DNA of 64,000 nucleotides from Bacteriovoracaceae bacterium UBA6200 (GTDB taxonomy: Bacteria > Bdellovibrionota > Bacteriovoracia > Bacteriovoracales > Bacteriovoracaceae), in the NCBI GenBank assembly GCA_002422605.1, contig DISW01000009.1, forward strand, positions 13,568 through 77,567. The letters run 5' to 3'. Shown here piece after piece: positions 18,385 to 27,058 of this stretch. Under the pieces are notes generated by a model. The model was not told the origin of the DNA and did not search any database. It saw only the letters and a list, made by a program, of their open reading frames with translations. The stretch's first letter is position 1. Each line of letters starts with the position of its first letter. A program made the position numbers and the translations under genes.

Positions 18385-18959
18385 TTAAATTTCTCCTTTT
18401 GGAGTCTTTCAAAAAAAACTTTTGATTCTTCTCTAATCCGATTCATTCGCTCTTTGCCGCTGGGAAGGGAATTTCTTAGCTTAAATAGTTCTTGAAGTTT
18501 GTTTTCAATTTCAGAAAAAAGAAAAGGAGAAAGGTATTCTTTAAGAGAGACACTGAATCCGGGAACTTTACCGGAAGTACTTACGGCAAGGGTAATATCA
18601 CCTTTACGAATAACTGCTGGGAAAATGAAATCACAGTGATCGATATCATCTACACAATTGCACCAAATTCTTCTTTCTTGGCAGAGCTGATATATATCAG
18701 TATGCTTTTGAACATTGTTGACAGCAACAATAACGAGATCACATTCATCCAAATCCGAGGGAGCAAAGGGACGTTCTTCAAAAACGATACCTGGAGAAGC
18801 ATTCTCATAGAACTGATCGGATATCTTAATCGCGACCACTTTAAGAGAATTTGCCTCTGCTTCTAGTAGTTTTTGAAATTTGAAAAATGCGACATCTCCA
18901 GCACCAACCAATAGTACGTTCTTTTTTCTAAGATCCATCAAGAGTGGTAAATAAGACAT
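18381..18959 (-). CDS. Precorrin-2 dehydrogenase / sirohydrochlorin ferrochelatase-like (Met8/CysG N-terminal type)
   Basis: 192 residues. Rossmann start KNVLLVGAGDVAFFKFQKLL, then DLVIVAVNN, CDFIFPAVIRKGDITLAVSTSGK (with the family's catalytic-type Asp and substrate loop) and a short helical dimerisation end. It should oxidise precorrin-2 to sirohydrochlorin and perhaps insert iron to give siroheme, the substrate of NirDLGH. First gene of the nir operon, 61 bases downstream of the centre of an FNR/Dnr-like box. A separate ferrochelatase is not present in the window. Confidence 0.9.
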   Translation of the reverse strand: MSYLPLLMDLRKKNVLLVGAGDVAFFKFQKLLEAEANSLKVVAIKISDQFYENASPGIVFEERPFAPSDLDECDLVIVAVNNVQKHTDIYQLCQERRIWCNCVDDIDHCDFIFPAVIRKGDITLAVSTSGKVPGFSVSLKEYLSPFLFSEIENKLQELFKLRNSLPSGKERMNRIREESKVFFERLQKEKFK

Positions 18960-19013
18960 TTAGACCTTCAATTTAAGTTGGGTCCATCTTCCCAGCAAAG
19001 TCCATTTTTGTGC

Positions 19014-19027
19014 ATGAGCTAAATCAA
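19014..19027. promoter_or_regulatory. FNR/Dnr-like operator upstream of the nir operon
   Basis: ATGAGCTAAATCAA matches TTGAT-N4-ATCAA at 8 of 10 positions, and its centre is about 61 bases before the first nir gene, almost the same distance as at norC (63). An overlapping inverted repeat ATCAAG-N6-CTTGAT occupies 19023-19040. The divergent ccsB gene starts 100 bases away on the other side and could share control. Confidence 0.5.
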
Positions 19028-19126
19028 GCGCCTACTTGATATAGATTTGTCAAAAGGATGATCTGAATCGTATGAACCCGTTCATTTTGGGCCTATAACC
19101 GTGATATTCAATATAGTGAGGGTAAT

Positions 19127-19921
19127 TTGAGTAGAATTGAAAGGACCGGCCTAAAAATACTTTTCTTCCTGGCGGATACTAAAGTCTTCTTTGTCACGAC
19201 CTTTTGGTTGATGATTCTGTTAGTTTTAGGAACTCTCGCTCAAACAGAAATGGGCCTTTTTGAAGCACAAGAACGTTATTTTTCCTCTTGGTATTTTAAT
19301 TGGAGTTTTATTCCATTACCTGGGGGAATGCCAACGATGGGTCTCATGACTTTGGGACTGCTCTTCCACCTTGTGCTTAAAACCAGGAAAATCACCAAAA
19401 AGAATATTGGGACTTTCATAACCCATGTAGGGGCCTTGATTCTTTTAGGTGGGGCATTTATCACCAACACTGCAAGTCTTGAGGGAAGTCTCATTTTATC
19501 AGAAGGCGAAACATCAAATTCTTTCGAGCTCTATAGAAAAGATCCGAATGATAAAAGACCCGGTGAAGGGCCGGCCAGCGGCAAGAGAGCGATACTTCCT
19601 TTTTCAGTGACATTGGTAGATTTTGAAAAGAAGTTCTATCAAGAGACCTTGCTGGCAAAAAGTTTTAAATCAGTCGTCATCATCAATGATCAGGATCTCC
19701 AGCAAGAGAGGACAATTAGTATGAATGAGCCTCTAAGGTACAAAGGTTATACCTTTTATCAGGCTTCATTCTCTGAAAATAGCCAAGGTGAGACAACAGA
19801 TCTGGCAGTTGTAAAGAATGAGGGAGAACTATTACCTTACGTCTCAACAATTCTCATTACATTAGGCTTGATTATTCATCTTGTATTTCACATTCCTCGA
19901 AATAAAAATGAGACCCTATGA
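19127..19921 (+). CDS. ccsB: CcsB/ResB-like cytochrome c biogenesis protein
   Basis: 264 residues starting at TTG, with GAGGG just upstream. Three N-terminal membrane helices, a periplasmic region (GSLILSEGE, then RYKGYTFYQASF, the ResB hallmark) and a last helix near the C-terminus. ResB/CcsB works with CcsA to deliver heme to apocytochromes in System II. It is short compared with Bacillus ResB (about 540), as in epsilonproteobacterial-type CcsBA. ATGA overlap with ccsA. Its place inside the island fits the five cytochrome c proteins encoded around it. Confidence 0.88.
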   Translation: MSRIERTGLKILFFLADTKVFFVTTFWLMILLVLGTLAQTEMGLFEAQERYFSSWYFNWSFIPLPGGMPTMGLMTLGLLFHLVLKTRKITKKNIGTFITHVGALILLGGAFITNTASLEGSLILSEGETSNSFELYRKDPNDKRPGEGPASGKRAILPFSVTLVDFEKKFYQETLLAKSFKSVVIINDQDLQQERTISMNEPLRYKGYTFYQASFSENSQGETTDLAVVKNEGELLPYVSTILITLGLIIHLVFHIPRNKNETL

Positions 19922-21756
19922 GTAAGACCATTTTCTTTATTTTTGCCTTACTCTTTTCATTATCGGCCTTAGCTGAAAAAAGACTTCACTATTTAAAGCA
20001 AATTCCAGTTCTTCACGAAGGAAGGATTAAGCCCTTCGATACTTACGCAAGAGTAAATTTAAAAGAATATCTTCATAAAGATTCCCTACCGGGTATGAGC
20101 GCTTCATTATGGCTCTTCGAAGTGCTTTTTGATCAGAGAGAAGCTTACAACAGAAAAATTTTTAAAATCAATAATCCAGATGTTCAGAAAATCCTTAACT
20201 TAAAACCGGCCAAGGGCCACACTTACAATTTCATTGAAGTCTTCTCTGCGCTGGGAAAAGTTGAAGAACAAATAAATCCCCTACTCTCTCTTGAGCCTGA
20301 AGAGTTGACTCCTGAACAAAAACAACTCACGACTCTGTTTAATAATGTTTATAAATATCTTAATCTTTCCCGATCGTTCTCAATGTTTCTTCCTGAATTG
20401 GAAATAACCCATAACGAACTGGCACAGCTCTTAGCATTACCGACAGGTCAAAAGCTTTCTTATTTTGAGATAAACCAATCAAAATGGAGACTAAGGAATT
20501 ATTTGAAGAATTCCAACATGCAAGATCAAGAGCTTCTCAGGGAAGCTTCAAAGATAATTCAGTTTTTTAAATTCATGGAAGAGGATAAGTTTGCCAACTT
20601 TTTCAAAATTATTCCCTCAAGAGAAATTCCGGAAGGAGAAAGTTTCAGTGATAATCCTTGGTTTGCCGCCTGGGATATGGATTTCTCCAAGCCGGCCGAC
20701 GTTCTTTCTCTGACCCGCTGGCATGATCTTTACCGCTCTTATAAAGGCAAAGACTCAACTTTCATGGGGGCGTCTGAATCCATTCTTAATCATGCACTGA
20801 AAGTGTCCGATGGAGCTTTATCAGCTCGTAAACTTTGGTGGGAAGTTCAATACAATCAGTTCAAGCTTTTCAATTTTGCTTTTGTTCTTTATCTCATAGG
20901 CTTTTTAGTTTCCATGGGCTTTGTTATCACCGAGAAAAAGGCCCTAAGGATAATAAGTATTATTTTGGTGGCAACAGGGGCCTTCGCCCATCTTATAAAT
21001 CTTTCCATTCGTTGCTATCTGCTGTCTCGACCTCCGGTCAGTAATCTCTACGAATCCATTATTTTTGTGGCCCTCATTGGAGTGCTGTTCTCGCTAGCCA
21101 TGGAAAAATTCCGCTTTCAATACAGCACTGTGATAGGCTCCTTACTGGGTTGCATCCTTCTAATGGTGAGTTTTGGATATGAAAAAGATGGAGACAACCT
21201 GGGGATGTTGGTGGCCGTTTTAGATACCAACTTTTGGCTTGCTGTTCATGTCATTACGATTAGCATCGGTTATGGCTGCGCACTTGTTACAAGTGCTATG
21301 GCCCACCTCTTCTTGTATCAGAAAGCCTTCAAAAATTCCTTGGGTGATCAGCAATTTAAAAAACAGATTCATTACTGCTCACTCTTCTCATTATTCTTTG
21401 TCATTATCGGAACCATGTTGGGTGGCATTTGGGCAGATCAATCGTGGGGACGTTTTTGGGGATGGGACCCTAAAGAGAATGGGGCCCTTTTAATTTGTTT
21501 GTGGTTACTTTGGGCCGTCCACGGAAAACTTGCCGGGGTCCTTAAAGATACCAGCTATATGGTTTTGATCTCTCTTACAAGTGTGATTGTTATTTTGGCC
21601 TGGTTTGGAGTGAATTTATTAAGCGTTGGCCTTCACTCATATGGCTTTACTGAAAACATTGCTTTCAACATTCTCGTCTTTGTCATGGCAGAAATCCTCA
21701 TTATTGGATTCCTGCTTTTAAAGCTTATGACAAAAAATCGATTGCAATCCTACTGA
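19918..21756 (+). CDS. ccsA: CcsA/ResC cytochrome c synthase with large periplasmic extension
   Basis: 612 residues. Signal-like helix 1-19, a periplasmic region of about 300 residues, then about eight membrane helices from 318. The heme-binding WWD motif is WGRFWGWDPKE (510-520), with His358 and His444 as candidate heme-contact histidines. CcsA attaches heme to CxxCH sites in the periplasm. The N-terminal domain (HEGRIKPFDTYARV) resembles the periplasmic part found in fused CcsBA proteins. Converges with norF. Confidence 0.92.
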   Translation: MSKTIFFIFALLFSLSALAEKRLHYLKQIPVLHEGRIKPFDTYARVNLKEYLHKDSLPGMSASLWLFEVLFDQREAYNRKIFKINNPDVQKILNLKPAKGHTYNFIEVFSALGKVEEQINPLLSLEPEELTPEQKQLTTLFNNVYKYLNLSRSFSMFLPELEITHNELAQLLALPTGQKLSYFEINQSKWRLRNYLKNSNMQDQELLREASKIIQFFKFMEEDKFANFFKIIPSREIPEGESFSDNPWFAAWDMDFSKPADVLSLTRWHDLYRSYKGKDSTFMGASESILNHALKVSDGALSARKLWWEVQYNQFKLFNFAFVLYLIGFLVSMGFVITEKKALRIISIILVATGAFAHLINLSIRCYLLSRPPVSNLYESIIFVALIGVLFSLAMEKFRFQYSTVIGSLLGCILLMVSFGYEKDGDNLGMLVAVLDTNFWLAVHVITISIGYGCALVTSAMAHLFLYQKAFKNSLGDQQFKKQIHYCSLFSLFFVIIGTMLGGIWADQSWGRFWGWDPKENGALLICLWLLWAVHGKLAGVLKDTSYMVLISLTSVIVILAWFGVNLLSVGLHSYGFTENIAFNILVFVMAEILIIGFLLLKLMTKNRLQSY

Positions 21757-22004
21757 CAGACCTTAGGGATCTCCCAAATGAGATCACCAATAAACAGCCC
21801 ACCACCAAGAACGATCAAAAGTATCCGGTAGAACCAATGTGACTTGATCCCCTCAAGATAAATAAACCCAATGAGCATGAATTTTTTGTAGGCGAGAATG
21901 CTTACAAAATTACCATTTCCCTCCAGATCAACAACAAAAACGCTAAGGATCGTAGAGGCAACTAGCAAGAGCCAGGTAATTGTTAATTTTAAAGATGTAT
22001 TCAT
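21750..22004 (-). CDS. norF: NorF-like small membrane protein (oxidase subunit IV-type)
   Basis: 84 residues, with three predicted membrane helices (about 8-26, 37-50 and 57-75). The short FMLIGFIYLEGIKSHWFYR segment resembles prokaryotic cytochrome oxidase subunit IV/NorF. It follows norE by 4 bases. NorEF assist nitric oxide reductase activity in Paracoccus and Rhodobacter; the mechanism is unsettled. Assignment rests on size, topology and position after norE. Confidence 0.75.
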   Translation of the reverse strand: MNTSLKLTITWLLLVASTILSVFVVDLEGNGNFVSILAYKKFMLIGFIYLEGIKSHWFYRILLIVLGGGLFIGDLIWEIPKVCQ

Positions 22005-22008
22005 ATAT

Positions 22009-22584
22009 TTACCTAATTAAAAATAATGTTGGGAAAAGGATAATCCAAATCAAATCACACATATGCCAAAGGGAAGCACCTACTTCTAGTGCCATCATCT
22101 CGCCTTCCTCCTGCTTCTTTAATTTAAAATAAAGAACAGTCAGAATAAGAGTCGCCACAACCACGTGCATGTAATGGAAGAAGGTCAGAAACCAATAAAA
22201 GGTAAAGAAGGTATTGTAGCTCGTGGTATATCCTTGCGATATCTTTTCAGAATACTCGTACATCTTGATACCCACAAAACAGAGTCCAAAAAAGATACCA
22301 ATCAGAAGAAATTGTCGGCTTTTTTCCCGCTGTGTTTTTTTCAAGTAATTAACTGCCATGGCGACAAAATATCCACTCGTGACGAGTGCTAATGTGTTCA
22401 TCACTGCAAAATTGATATTCAATTTTTTTTGCATCTCTACGAACAGAGATAAATTTTCCTGGCGACTAGATAAATAGAAATAAATACCAACTATGAAGGT
22501 TATGGTTTCCATAAAAATGACAAACCAAATAAGCGCTCCACCGGGGGGATTAGACAATGAACTGTGGTCGTGGGTTTCTTCCAT
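22009..22584 (-). CDS. norE: NorE-like protein (cytochrome c oxidase subunit III homologue)
   Basis: 191 residues with five membrane helices. GALIWFVIFMETITFI near the N-terminus, FGLCFVGIKMYEYSEKI in the middle and YWFLTFFHYMHVVVA are subunit III features. Shorter than true oxidase subunit III (about 260), as NorE is. No subunit I or II of an oxidase is nearby, so it belongs with norCBQD. An FNR/Dnr-type box lies 73 bases upstream. Confidence 0.85.
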   Translation of the reverse strand: MEETHDHSSLSNPPGGALIWFVIFMETITFIVGIYFYLSSRQENLSLFVEMQKKLNINFAVMNTLALVTSGYFVAMAVNYLKKTQREKSRQFLLIGIFFGLCFVGIKMYEYSEKISQGYTTSYNTFFTFYWFLTFFHYMHVVVATLILTVLYFKLKKQEEGEMMALEVGASLWHMCDLIWIILFPTLFLIR

Positions 22585-22650
22585 ACAACATCCGCTATTT
22601 TAAAAAGTGAAATAATTCTTCCAACTTAGCAATGTTTCCTTTTGCTATCC

Positions 22651-22664
22651 TTGAGCTATATCAA
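22651..22664. promoter_or_regulatory. FNR/Dnr-type operator upstream of norEF
   Basis: TTGAGCTATATCAA matches TTGAT-N4-ATCAA at 9 of 10 positions. Centred about 73 bases before the norE start. A possible extended -10 (TGC-TAAGTT on the minus strand, about 22631-22623) lies at suitable spacing. Confidence 0.65.
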
Positions 22665-22740
22665 GTTTTGAGCGTTTTCATAAAGAATTAGTCGAATTTA
22701 ATAACACTGTACGGCATTGTAACGTAAATGGATGGAAGCC

Positions 22741-22765
22741 AAAAAAAGGCCACCCGAAGGTGGCC
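22741..22765 (-). terminator. Rho-independent terminator of the 2OG-Fe oxygenase gene
   Basis: On the minus strand, GGCCACC-TTCG-GGTGGCC is followed by seven T: a 7-bp GC-rich stem with a C(UUCG)G tetraloop and U-tract, 8 bases after the stop codon at 22773. Confidence 0.9.
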
Positions 22766-22772
22766 TTAAGAA

Positions 22773-23726
22773 TTATTTTTTTATTAATCCAATCTCTTTC
22801 AAGCGAATCATCAACCATTCATGAGAATTAATGGGTGGGTACTTCGCTCCAGCCCCCAAGCAAGACGGAATACATTCAAGAACCGTATCAGGATTCGGGT
22901 GAGTAAAGAAAGGCATAGAATAACGATTTGAACTAGCATCATCCGGATTAACCACTCTGTGAGTCGTTGCAGGAATCACATCATTAGTAAGCCTTGAGAG
23001 CATATCCCCTGAATCCACTACCAGTTGCTTATTATTCGTTTTGACTTGTAACCACTGCCCATCACGATCAAGAAGTTCAAGTCCTGAGGAAGTTGCACCT
23101 ACCATCACAGTAATGAGGTTAATGTCCTCGTGTGCTGCTGAACGAACAGAATTTTTAGGAGCATCAGGCCCTAGTGGAGGATAATGAATGGGACGAAGAA
23201 TAGAGTTTCCATCCTGAAGCATATTACGGAAATAGGTTTGAGGAACATCCAGGGCCATTCCTAGTGAATCAAGAACAATGGCAGATGTTGTATCGAGACC
23301 ATTATAAAGTTTTAAAAAAGTATCTTTGAATTCAGGAATCTCATCCGGCCAGATGTTTTCTGGAAAGTAGCTTCCGAAGCGAACTGGATCGACCAAAGTA
23401 TCACGACCTACGTGCCAAAACTCTTTTAGATCCGGGAACTGAGAGTTTTTCGCGTGCTCAACTCCAAAGGCCGTATAGCCTCGCTGACCGCCGCCTTCTT
23501 TACAGACATATTTTCTTTTTGTGGCTTCCGGAAGCTGGAAGAATTCATGGATCAGATCATAGGCCTTGGCGGTTAATTTATCATCTACCGGATGATCCAC
23601 TAGAATGATGAATCCGTAATCTTTAAGTCCTCTAAACAGGTCGTTAGTGAACTTAACTTTGTCGTTATTCGTTCCGTTCACAAAACTCATTAAACTTAGT
23701 TCAGGTACCTTACGAATGGCGTCCAT
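22773..23726 (-). CDS. 2-oxoglutarate/Fe(II)-dependent dioxygenase, isopenicillin N synthase-like
   Basis: 317 residues. The DIOX_N part includes GLKDYGFIILVDHPV. The catalytic part has His199 and Asp201 (AAHEDINLIT), His256 (TTHRVVNP) and Arg268-x-Ser270 (RYS), the full iron and co-substrate set. Members of this family oxidise small molecules in many pathways; the substrate here cannot be told. Monocistronic, with its own terminator. Confidence 0.88.
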   Translation of the reverse strand: MDAIRKVPELSLMSFVNGTNNDKVKFTNDLFRGLKDYGFIILVDHPVDDKLTAKAYDLIHEFFQLPEATKRKYVCKEGGGQRGYTAFGVEHAKNSQFPDLKEFWHVGRDTLVDPVRFGSYFPENIWPDEIPEFKDTFLKLYNGLDTTSAIVLDSLGMALDVPQTYFRNMLQDGNSILRPIHYPPLGPDAPKNSVRSAAHEDINLITVMVGATSSGLELLDRDGQWLQVKTNNKQLVVDSGDMLSRLTNDVIPATTHRVVNPDDASSNRYSMPFFTHPNPDTVLECIPSCLGAGAKYPPINSHEWLMIRLKEIGLIKK

Positions 23727-23856
23727 GACGTCCCCCTCTTTTGAGTTAAAGATTCTATCTAATTAAGACAAGATGACTAAGGATGTCTAAGCAAAAAATT
23801 AGATGGGTCTTAGCGAGAAAATACTATAGAAAAATTACAGATATGTATAAGCTAAT

Positions 23857-24588
23857 CTAATGTTTGACGCCAAGGACCCAGGAGGTTTTACTCCCTTGCG
23901 CAGGAGATGGAGCTTCTGGAACGAGTCTCCGTAAAAATCGGAATCCCGCCTCCACAGTCTCTTGAGAAAGATTTGAAAGTTTACCCGAAATTTCAAGACG
24001 ACATTCGCCGCGAATTGTCCATTTCTCAAGAGAAGGCCTCTTATTGAAAGGATTTTCTTGTTCTTCCTGAGGCTTTAATTTTACCTTCCAATTGATTGAT
24101 TGGACGCTCACTCCTTTCATGGTCTGGATAGAAAGGCCCCCGTTAATTTCTTTTCCAATCATTGAAGTAAAATCATTGTGCTCTTGAATCGGTATCTCTG
24201 TTTCGGATTTAAAAGAACAAGAACGGCCGAAGTTTATTCTTCCTGGAAAATAAGCAAAATCATACTCACATTTAAACTCGCCCATCCTCGAGATGAGAAG
24301 TTCCTGATAGTGATTTCTATCGACGCGAAAGGAGTCTTCTGAACGATATTTAATAGTGAAGTCTGACTCCCCTTCGCCAACTCGTCGTCTTAGAATATAG
24401 CCTTTTTGATAGAGCTCATTATTCCCTCTTTCAAAAAAAGTAATGACTTCTTTTTCTTCTTTATTTTTTGGGATGAGTGACTCGGTTCCACAAGGATAAT
24501 TAATTTTTATTTCACCCTGGCTGAATTCTGGAAGGTGGGCCCCAAAGGCAGAAAATGAAAGCAAAATTAAAGGAAGAGTTTTTTTCAT
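23857..24588 (-). CDS. Secreted protein, possibly CYTH-like
   Basis: 243 residues with a signal peptide (1-16, FGA). The segment GYILRRRVGEGESDFTIKYR resembles the strand pattern of CYTH/triphosphate tunnel domains (charged residues on alternating positions), and the chain is rich in Lys, Arg and Glu. The rest has no recognised motif. ATGA overlap with the upstream yggS gene suggests co-translation. The CYTH suggestion is weak. Confidence 0.6.
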   Translation of the reverse strand: MKKTLPLILLSFSAFGAHLPEFSQGEIKINYPCGTESLIPKNKEEKEVITFFERGNNELYQKGYILRRRVGEGESDFTIKYRSEDSFRVDRNHYQELLISRMGEFKCEYDFAYFPGRINFGRSCSFKSETEIPIQEHNDFTSMIGKEINGGLSIQTMKGVSVQSINWKVKLKPQEEQENPFNKRPSLEKWTIRGECRLEISGKLSNLSQETVEAGFRFLRRLVPEAPSPAQGSKTSWVLGVKH

Positions 24589-25259
24589 TTAAACATCATG
24601 GTTCCGAGCCGTATCCAATTGGAGTTTTCCAATAGGGCGATTTTATAATCCTGGCTCATACCCATAGATGTTTTAAGTTCTAGATGCAAATCGTTTTGTA
24701 ATTTTTTCTTAACAGAATTAAGTTCCTGAAAACAGCGCAGGGCCTCGCTTTCGAAATTATCAGTCCTTAGAGTCCCCATGGTCATGAGACCTGCTAAGTT
24801 AAGGTTAGATGAAGACTTAATGAGCTCTCCTGCTTCCTTGACTTCTTGAGCGGCTTCAAACCCGGATTTCTCCTCTTCACGGGAGGTATTGACCTGCAAG
24901 AAGACTTGAATCTTATACTGTAGGTTTTTTTCTGCCTGGATTAACTTCTTAACCAGATTTAAATCATGAACGGAATGAATGGCATACAGTTGAGGAACTT
25001 TAAAAAGGATATTCACTTTATTTGTCTGAAGATGGCCGATCATGTGCCAGCGAATCTCCGGACAAACTTCTTTCAAGGCTTCCGCCTTTTCCATGAGTTC
25101 CTGAACTCGGTTCTCACCAAAATCCCGGTGACCTAATTCGTAGTAAATCTTAATTTCTTCAATGGGGCGTGTCTTGGAAACTATAAGAAGGTCCGTTCCT
25201 TGAGGAAGTTCGGCCTTGATGGTTGTTAGCTTCTGGCGGAAGAGGTCTTTTGTGCTCAA
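24585..25259 (-). CDS. yggS: YggS/PLPBP family pyridoxal phosphate homeostasis protein
   Basis: 224 residues. LLIVSKTRPIEEI contains the PLP-binding Lys (about residue 29), followed by GHRDFGENRVQELMEKAE, IRWHMIGHLQTNK, and near the C-terminus LKTSMGMSQDYKIAL and WIRLGTMMF. These are the hallmarks of the family, which buffers PLP and affects amino acid metabolism. In a run of minus-strand genes with almost no spacing. Confidence 0.95.
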   Translation of the reverse strand: MSTKDLFRQKLTTIKAELPQGTDLLIVSKTRPIEEIKIYYELGHRDFGENRVQELMEKAEALKEVCPEIRWHMIGHLQTNKVNILFKVPQLYAIHSVHDLNLVKKLIQAEKNLQYKIQVFLQVNTSREEEKSGFEAAQEVKEAGELIKSSSNLNLAGLMTMGTLRTDNFESEALRCFQELNSVKKKLQNDLHLELKTSMGMSQDYKIALLENSNWIRLGTMMFK

Positions 25260-25261
25260 GA

Positions 25262-25594
25262 CTACTCCTCTAAAGCCTTTGCCTTCTTTTTTCTTTTTAC
25301 TTTGATCGTGGCATTCACTTCAAAATCATACTTATCAAAAATCTTATCCACCTCTTTAGAGAGATCTATTTTATCCAGATAAGATTTAAGTTCGTTTTTA
25401 ACGCCAGAGACGAATTCTGTTTTAGTGTTCTTGGCATTCTCAACCAGACCACCAACAATGTCTTTTGGAAGGGGCACGTCTTTTAATAAGGCGCGCACAC
25501 TCTCTTCCGTCATAAAAGCGGCGGTCACTCCGGTAGTCAGGACCTTCTTGAGAAGGTCCCCTATTTTTCCATCCTTATCGCGCTCTTCACTCAT
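25262..25594 (-). CDS. Conserved-style small helical protein, function unknown
   Basis: 110 residues, mostly amphipathic helix, with a basic tail (KVKRKKKAKALEE). No signal peptide. It lies between a START-like gene and yggS, sharing one base with the former and two bases from the latter, so it is part of their operon. The phasin-like helical character is only a resemblance. Confidence 0.65.
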   Translation of the reverse strand: MSEERDKDGKIGDLLKKVLTTGVTAAFMTEESVRALLKDVPLPKDIVGGLVENAKNTKTEFVSGVKNELKSYLDKIDLSKEVDKIFDKYDFEVNATIKVKRKKKAKALEE

Positions 25595-26025
25595 TATAAA
25601 CTCGCAGCTTTTTTAGCAAATGCTTTCATCGTCATTGGAAGATTTGTATTCACCAAAGTTTTTTCAATCATTCCCAGACCAGGAAGAAAACCTTTAAGCT
25701 CCACTTCCAGAGAGTAAGTGACTTCGGTTCTCGCCTGACCCAGATCTTTAAGGGTCCAACGTCCATTGTTCACTTTCATCATATCGCCTGAGACTAATGA
25801 CCAGTTCACTTCTTGATTTTTTTTATGATTTAGCTTGATGGTATAAGCGATTCTCTTAATAAGATTAAGATTCATCGTCACAGTTGCACCATCGGCCGTT
25901 TCAGCACTAATTTCTGTTGAATCCACACCATCCACAAATTTTGGATAGGATTTGTAATCGATAATGGCTTGATAAAATTTATCAACAGGGACATCAAAAA
26001 CTTCAGTTCTTTCCGCGCGGGCCAT
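25594..26025 (-). CDS. SRPBCC/START-like protein (COQ10-type)
   Basis: 143 residues. MARAERTEVFDVPVDKFYQAI, then YPKFVDGVDS and a basic strand TIKLNHKK match polyketide cyclase/COQ10-like lipid-binding domains. It probably binds a hydrophobic ligand. It follows glpX by 14 bases and precedes the small helical protein. Confidence 0.8.
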   Translation of the reverse strand: MARAERTEVFDVPVDKFYQAIIDYKSYPKFVDGVDSTEISAETADGATVTMNLNLIKRIAYTIKLNHKKNQEVNWSLVSGDMMKVNNGRWTLKDLGQARTEVTYSLEVELKGFLPGLGMIEKTLVNTNLPMTMKAFAKKAASL

Positions 26026-26039
26026 AGTTCTTCCTTTTA

Positions 26040-26993
26040 CTAGTAGCGAGGTTTTTTATCAAAATGGTGTTCAGCTCTAATGTGTCTAATGGTACCAGAT
26101 TCAGAACGCATCACAAGGGAGTGAGTGTAGCATCCCCATGATTTGAAGATAACGCCATCAAGGAAATTACCTGAAGTAACTCCAGTTGCAGCGAACATCA
26201 AATTTCCTTTGGCAAGATCATCAATCTTAAAGACACGGTTGATGTCTTCAATTCCCATCTTACGGGCGCGATCGATTTCTTCCTGGTTTCTTGGTTTTAA
26301 AATGCCCTGAAACTCTCCACGTAGACATTGAAGAGCGGCGGCAGCAATCACACCCTCAGGGGCGCCACCAATACCAAAGAGAATATCAACTCCGGAATTA
26401 GGAGTAGCAGTTGAAATGGCCGCGGCCACATCCCCATCTCCAATAAGATTAATACGAGCACCGGCCGCACGAATCTCTTCGATGAGCTCTTTATGACGAG
26501 GACGATCTAATACGATGGCCGTGAGATCGGCCACTCGACATTTTTTTATTTCGGCCAGACGCTTTAAGTTTTCTGTAGGAGTTTGGCGGATATCAAGTTT
26601 GCCCTTGGCCTCAGGACCAGCAGCAAGTTTTAACATATACGTATCTGGAGCATGAAGAAGACCGCCGGCTTCACCGATGGCCATAACAGAAATAGAGTTC
26701 GGTCCGCCATGGGCACAAACCGTTGTTCCTTCCAGGGGATCTAGAGCGATTTCGAGTTTAATACCAGTTCCGGTCCCGACTTTCTCACCAATGTAGAGCA
26801 TTGGTGCTTCGTCACGCTCACCTTCACCAATCACAACCGTAGCGTCACACTCAATTGAATCAAGCATCGCCCGCATGGCATCTACCGCCGCCTGGTCAGC
26901 TGCTTTTTCATCCCCACGTCCCATGAGACGCGCAGATGCGATGGCCGCCATTTCAGTGACTCGAACAAACTCCATTGCAAGGTTACGATCCAT
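26040..26993 (-). CDS. glpX: GlpX, class II fructose-1,6-bisphosphatase
   Basis: 317 residues, the normal length. IGEGERDEAPML, ALDPLEGTT and FGIGGAPEGV(I) are the metal- and phosphate-binding signatures of GlpX. It hydrolyses fructose-1,6-bisphosphate in gluconeogenesis. A class I enzyme is not seen in the window. Confidence 0.96.
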   Translation of the reverse strand: MDRNLAMEFVRVTEMAAIASARLMGRGDEKAADQAAVDAMRAMLDSIECDATVVIGEGERDEAPMLYIGEKVGTGTGIKLEIALDPLEGTTVCAHGGPNSISVMAIGEAGGLLHAPDTYMLKLAAGPEAKGKLDIRQTPTENLKRLAEIKKCRVADLTAIVLDRPRHKELIEEIRAAGARINLIGDGDVAAAISTATPNSGVDILFGIGGAPEGVIAAAALQCLRGEFQGILKPRNQEEIDRARKMGIEDINRVFKIDDLAKGNLMFAATGVTSGNFLDGVIFKSWGCYTHSLVMRSESGTIRHIRAEHHFDKKPRY

Positions 26994-27058
26994 TCTTCTT
27001 CCTTTTTTTAAAATAAGTACGAAAGAATCATACCTTTTTTGATGGCATCTATGAAGAT

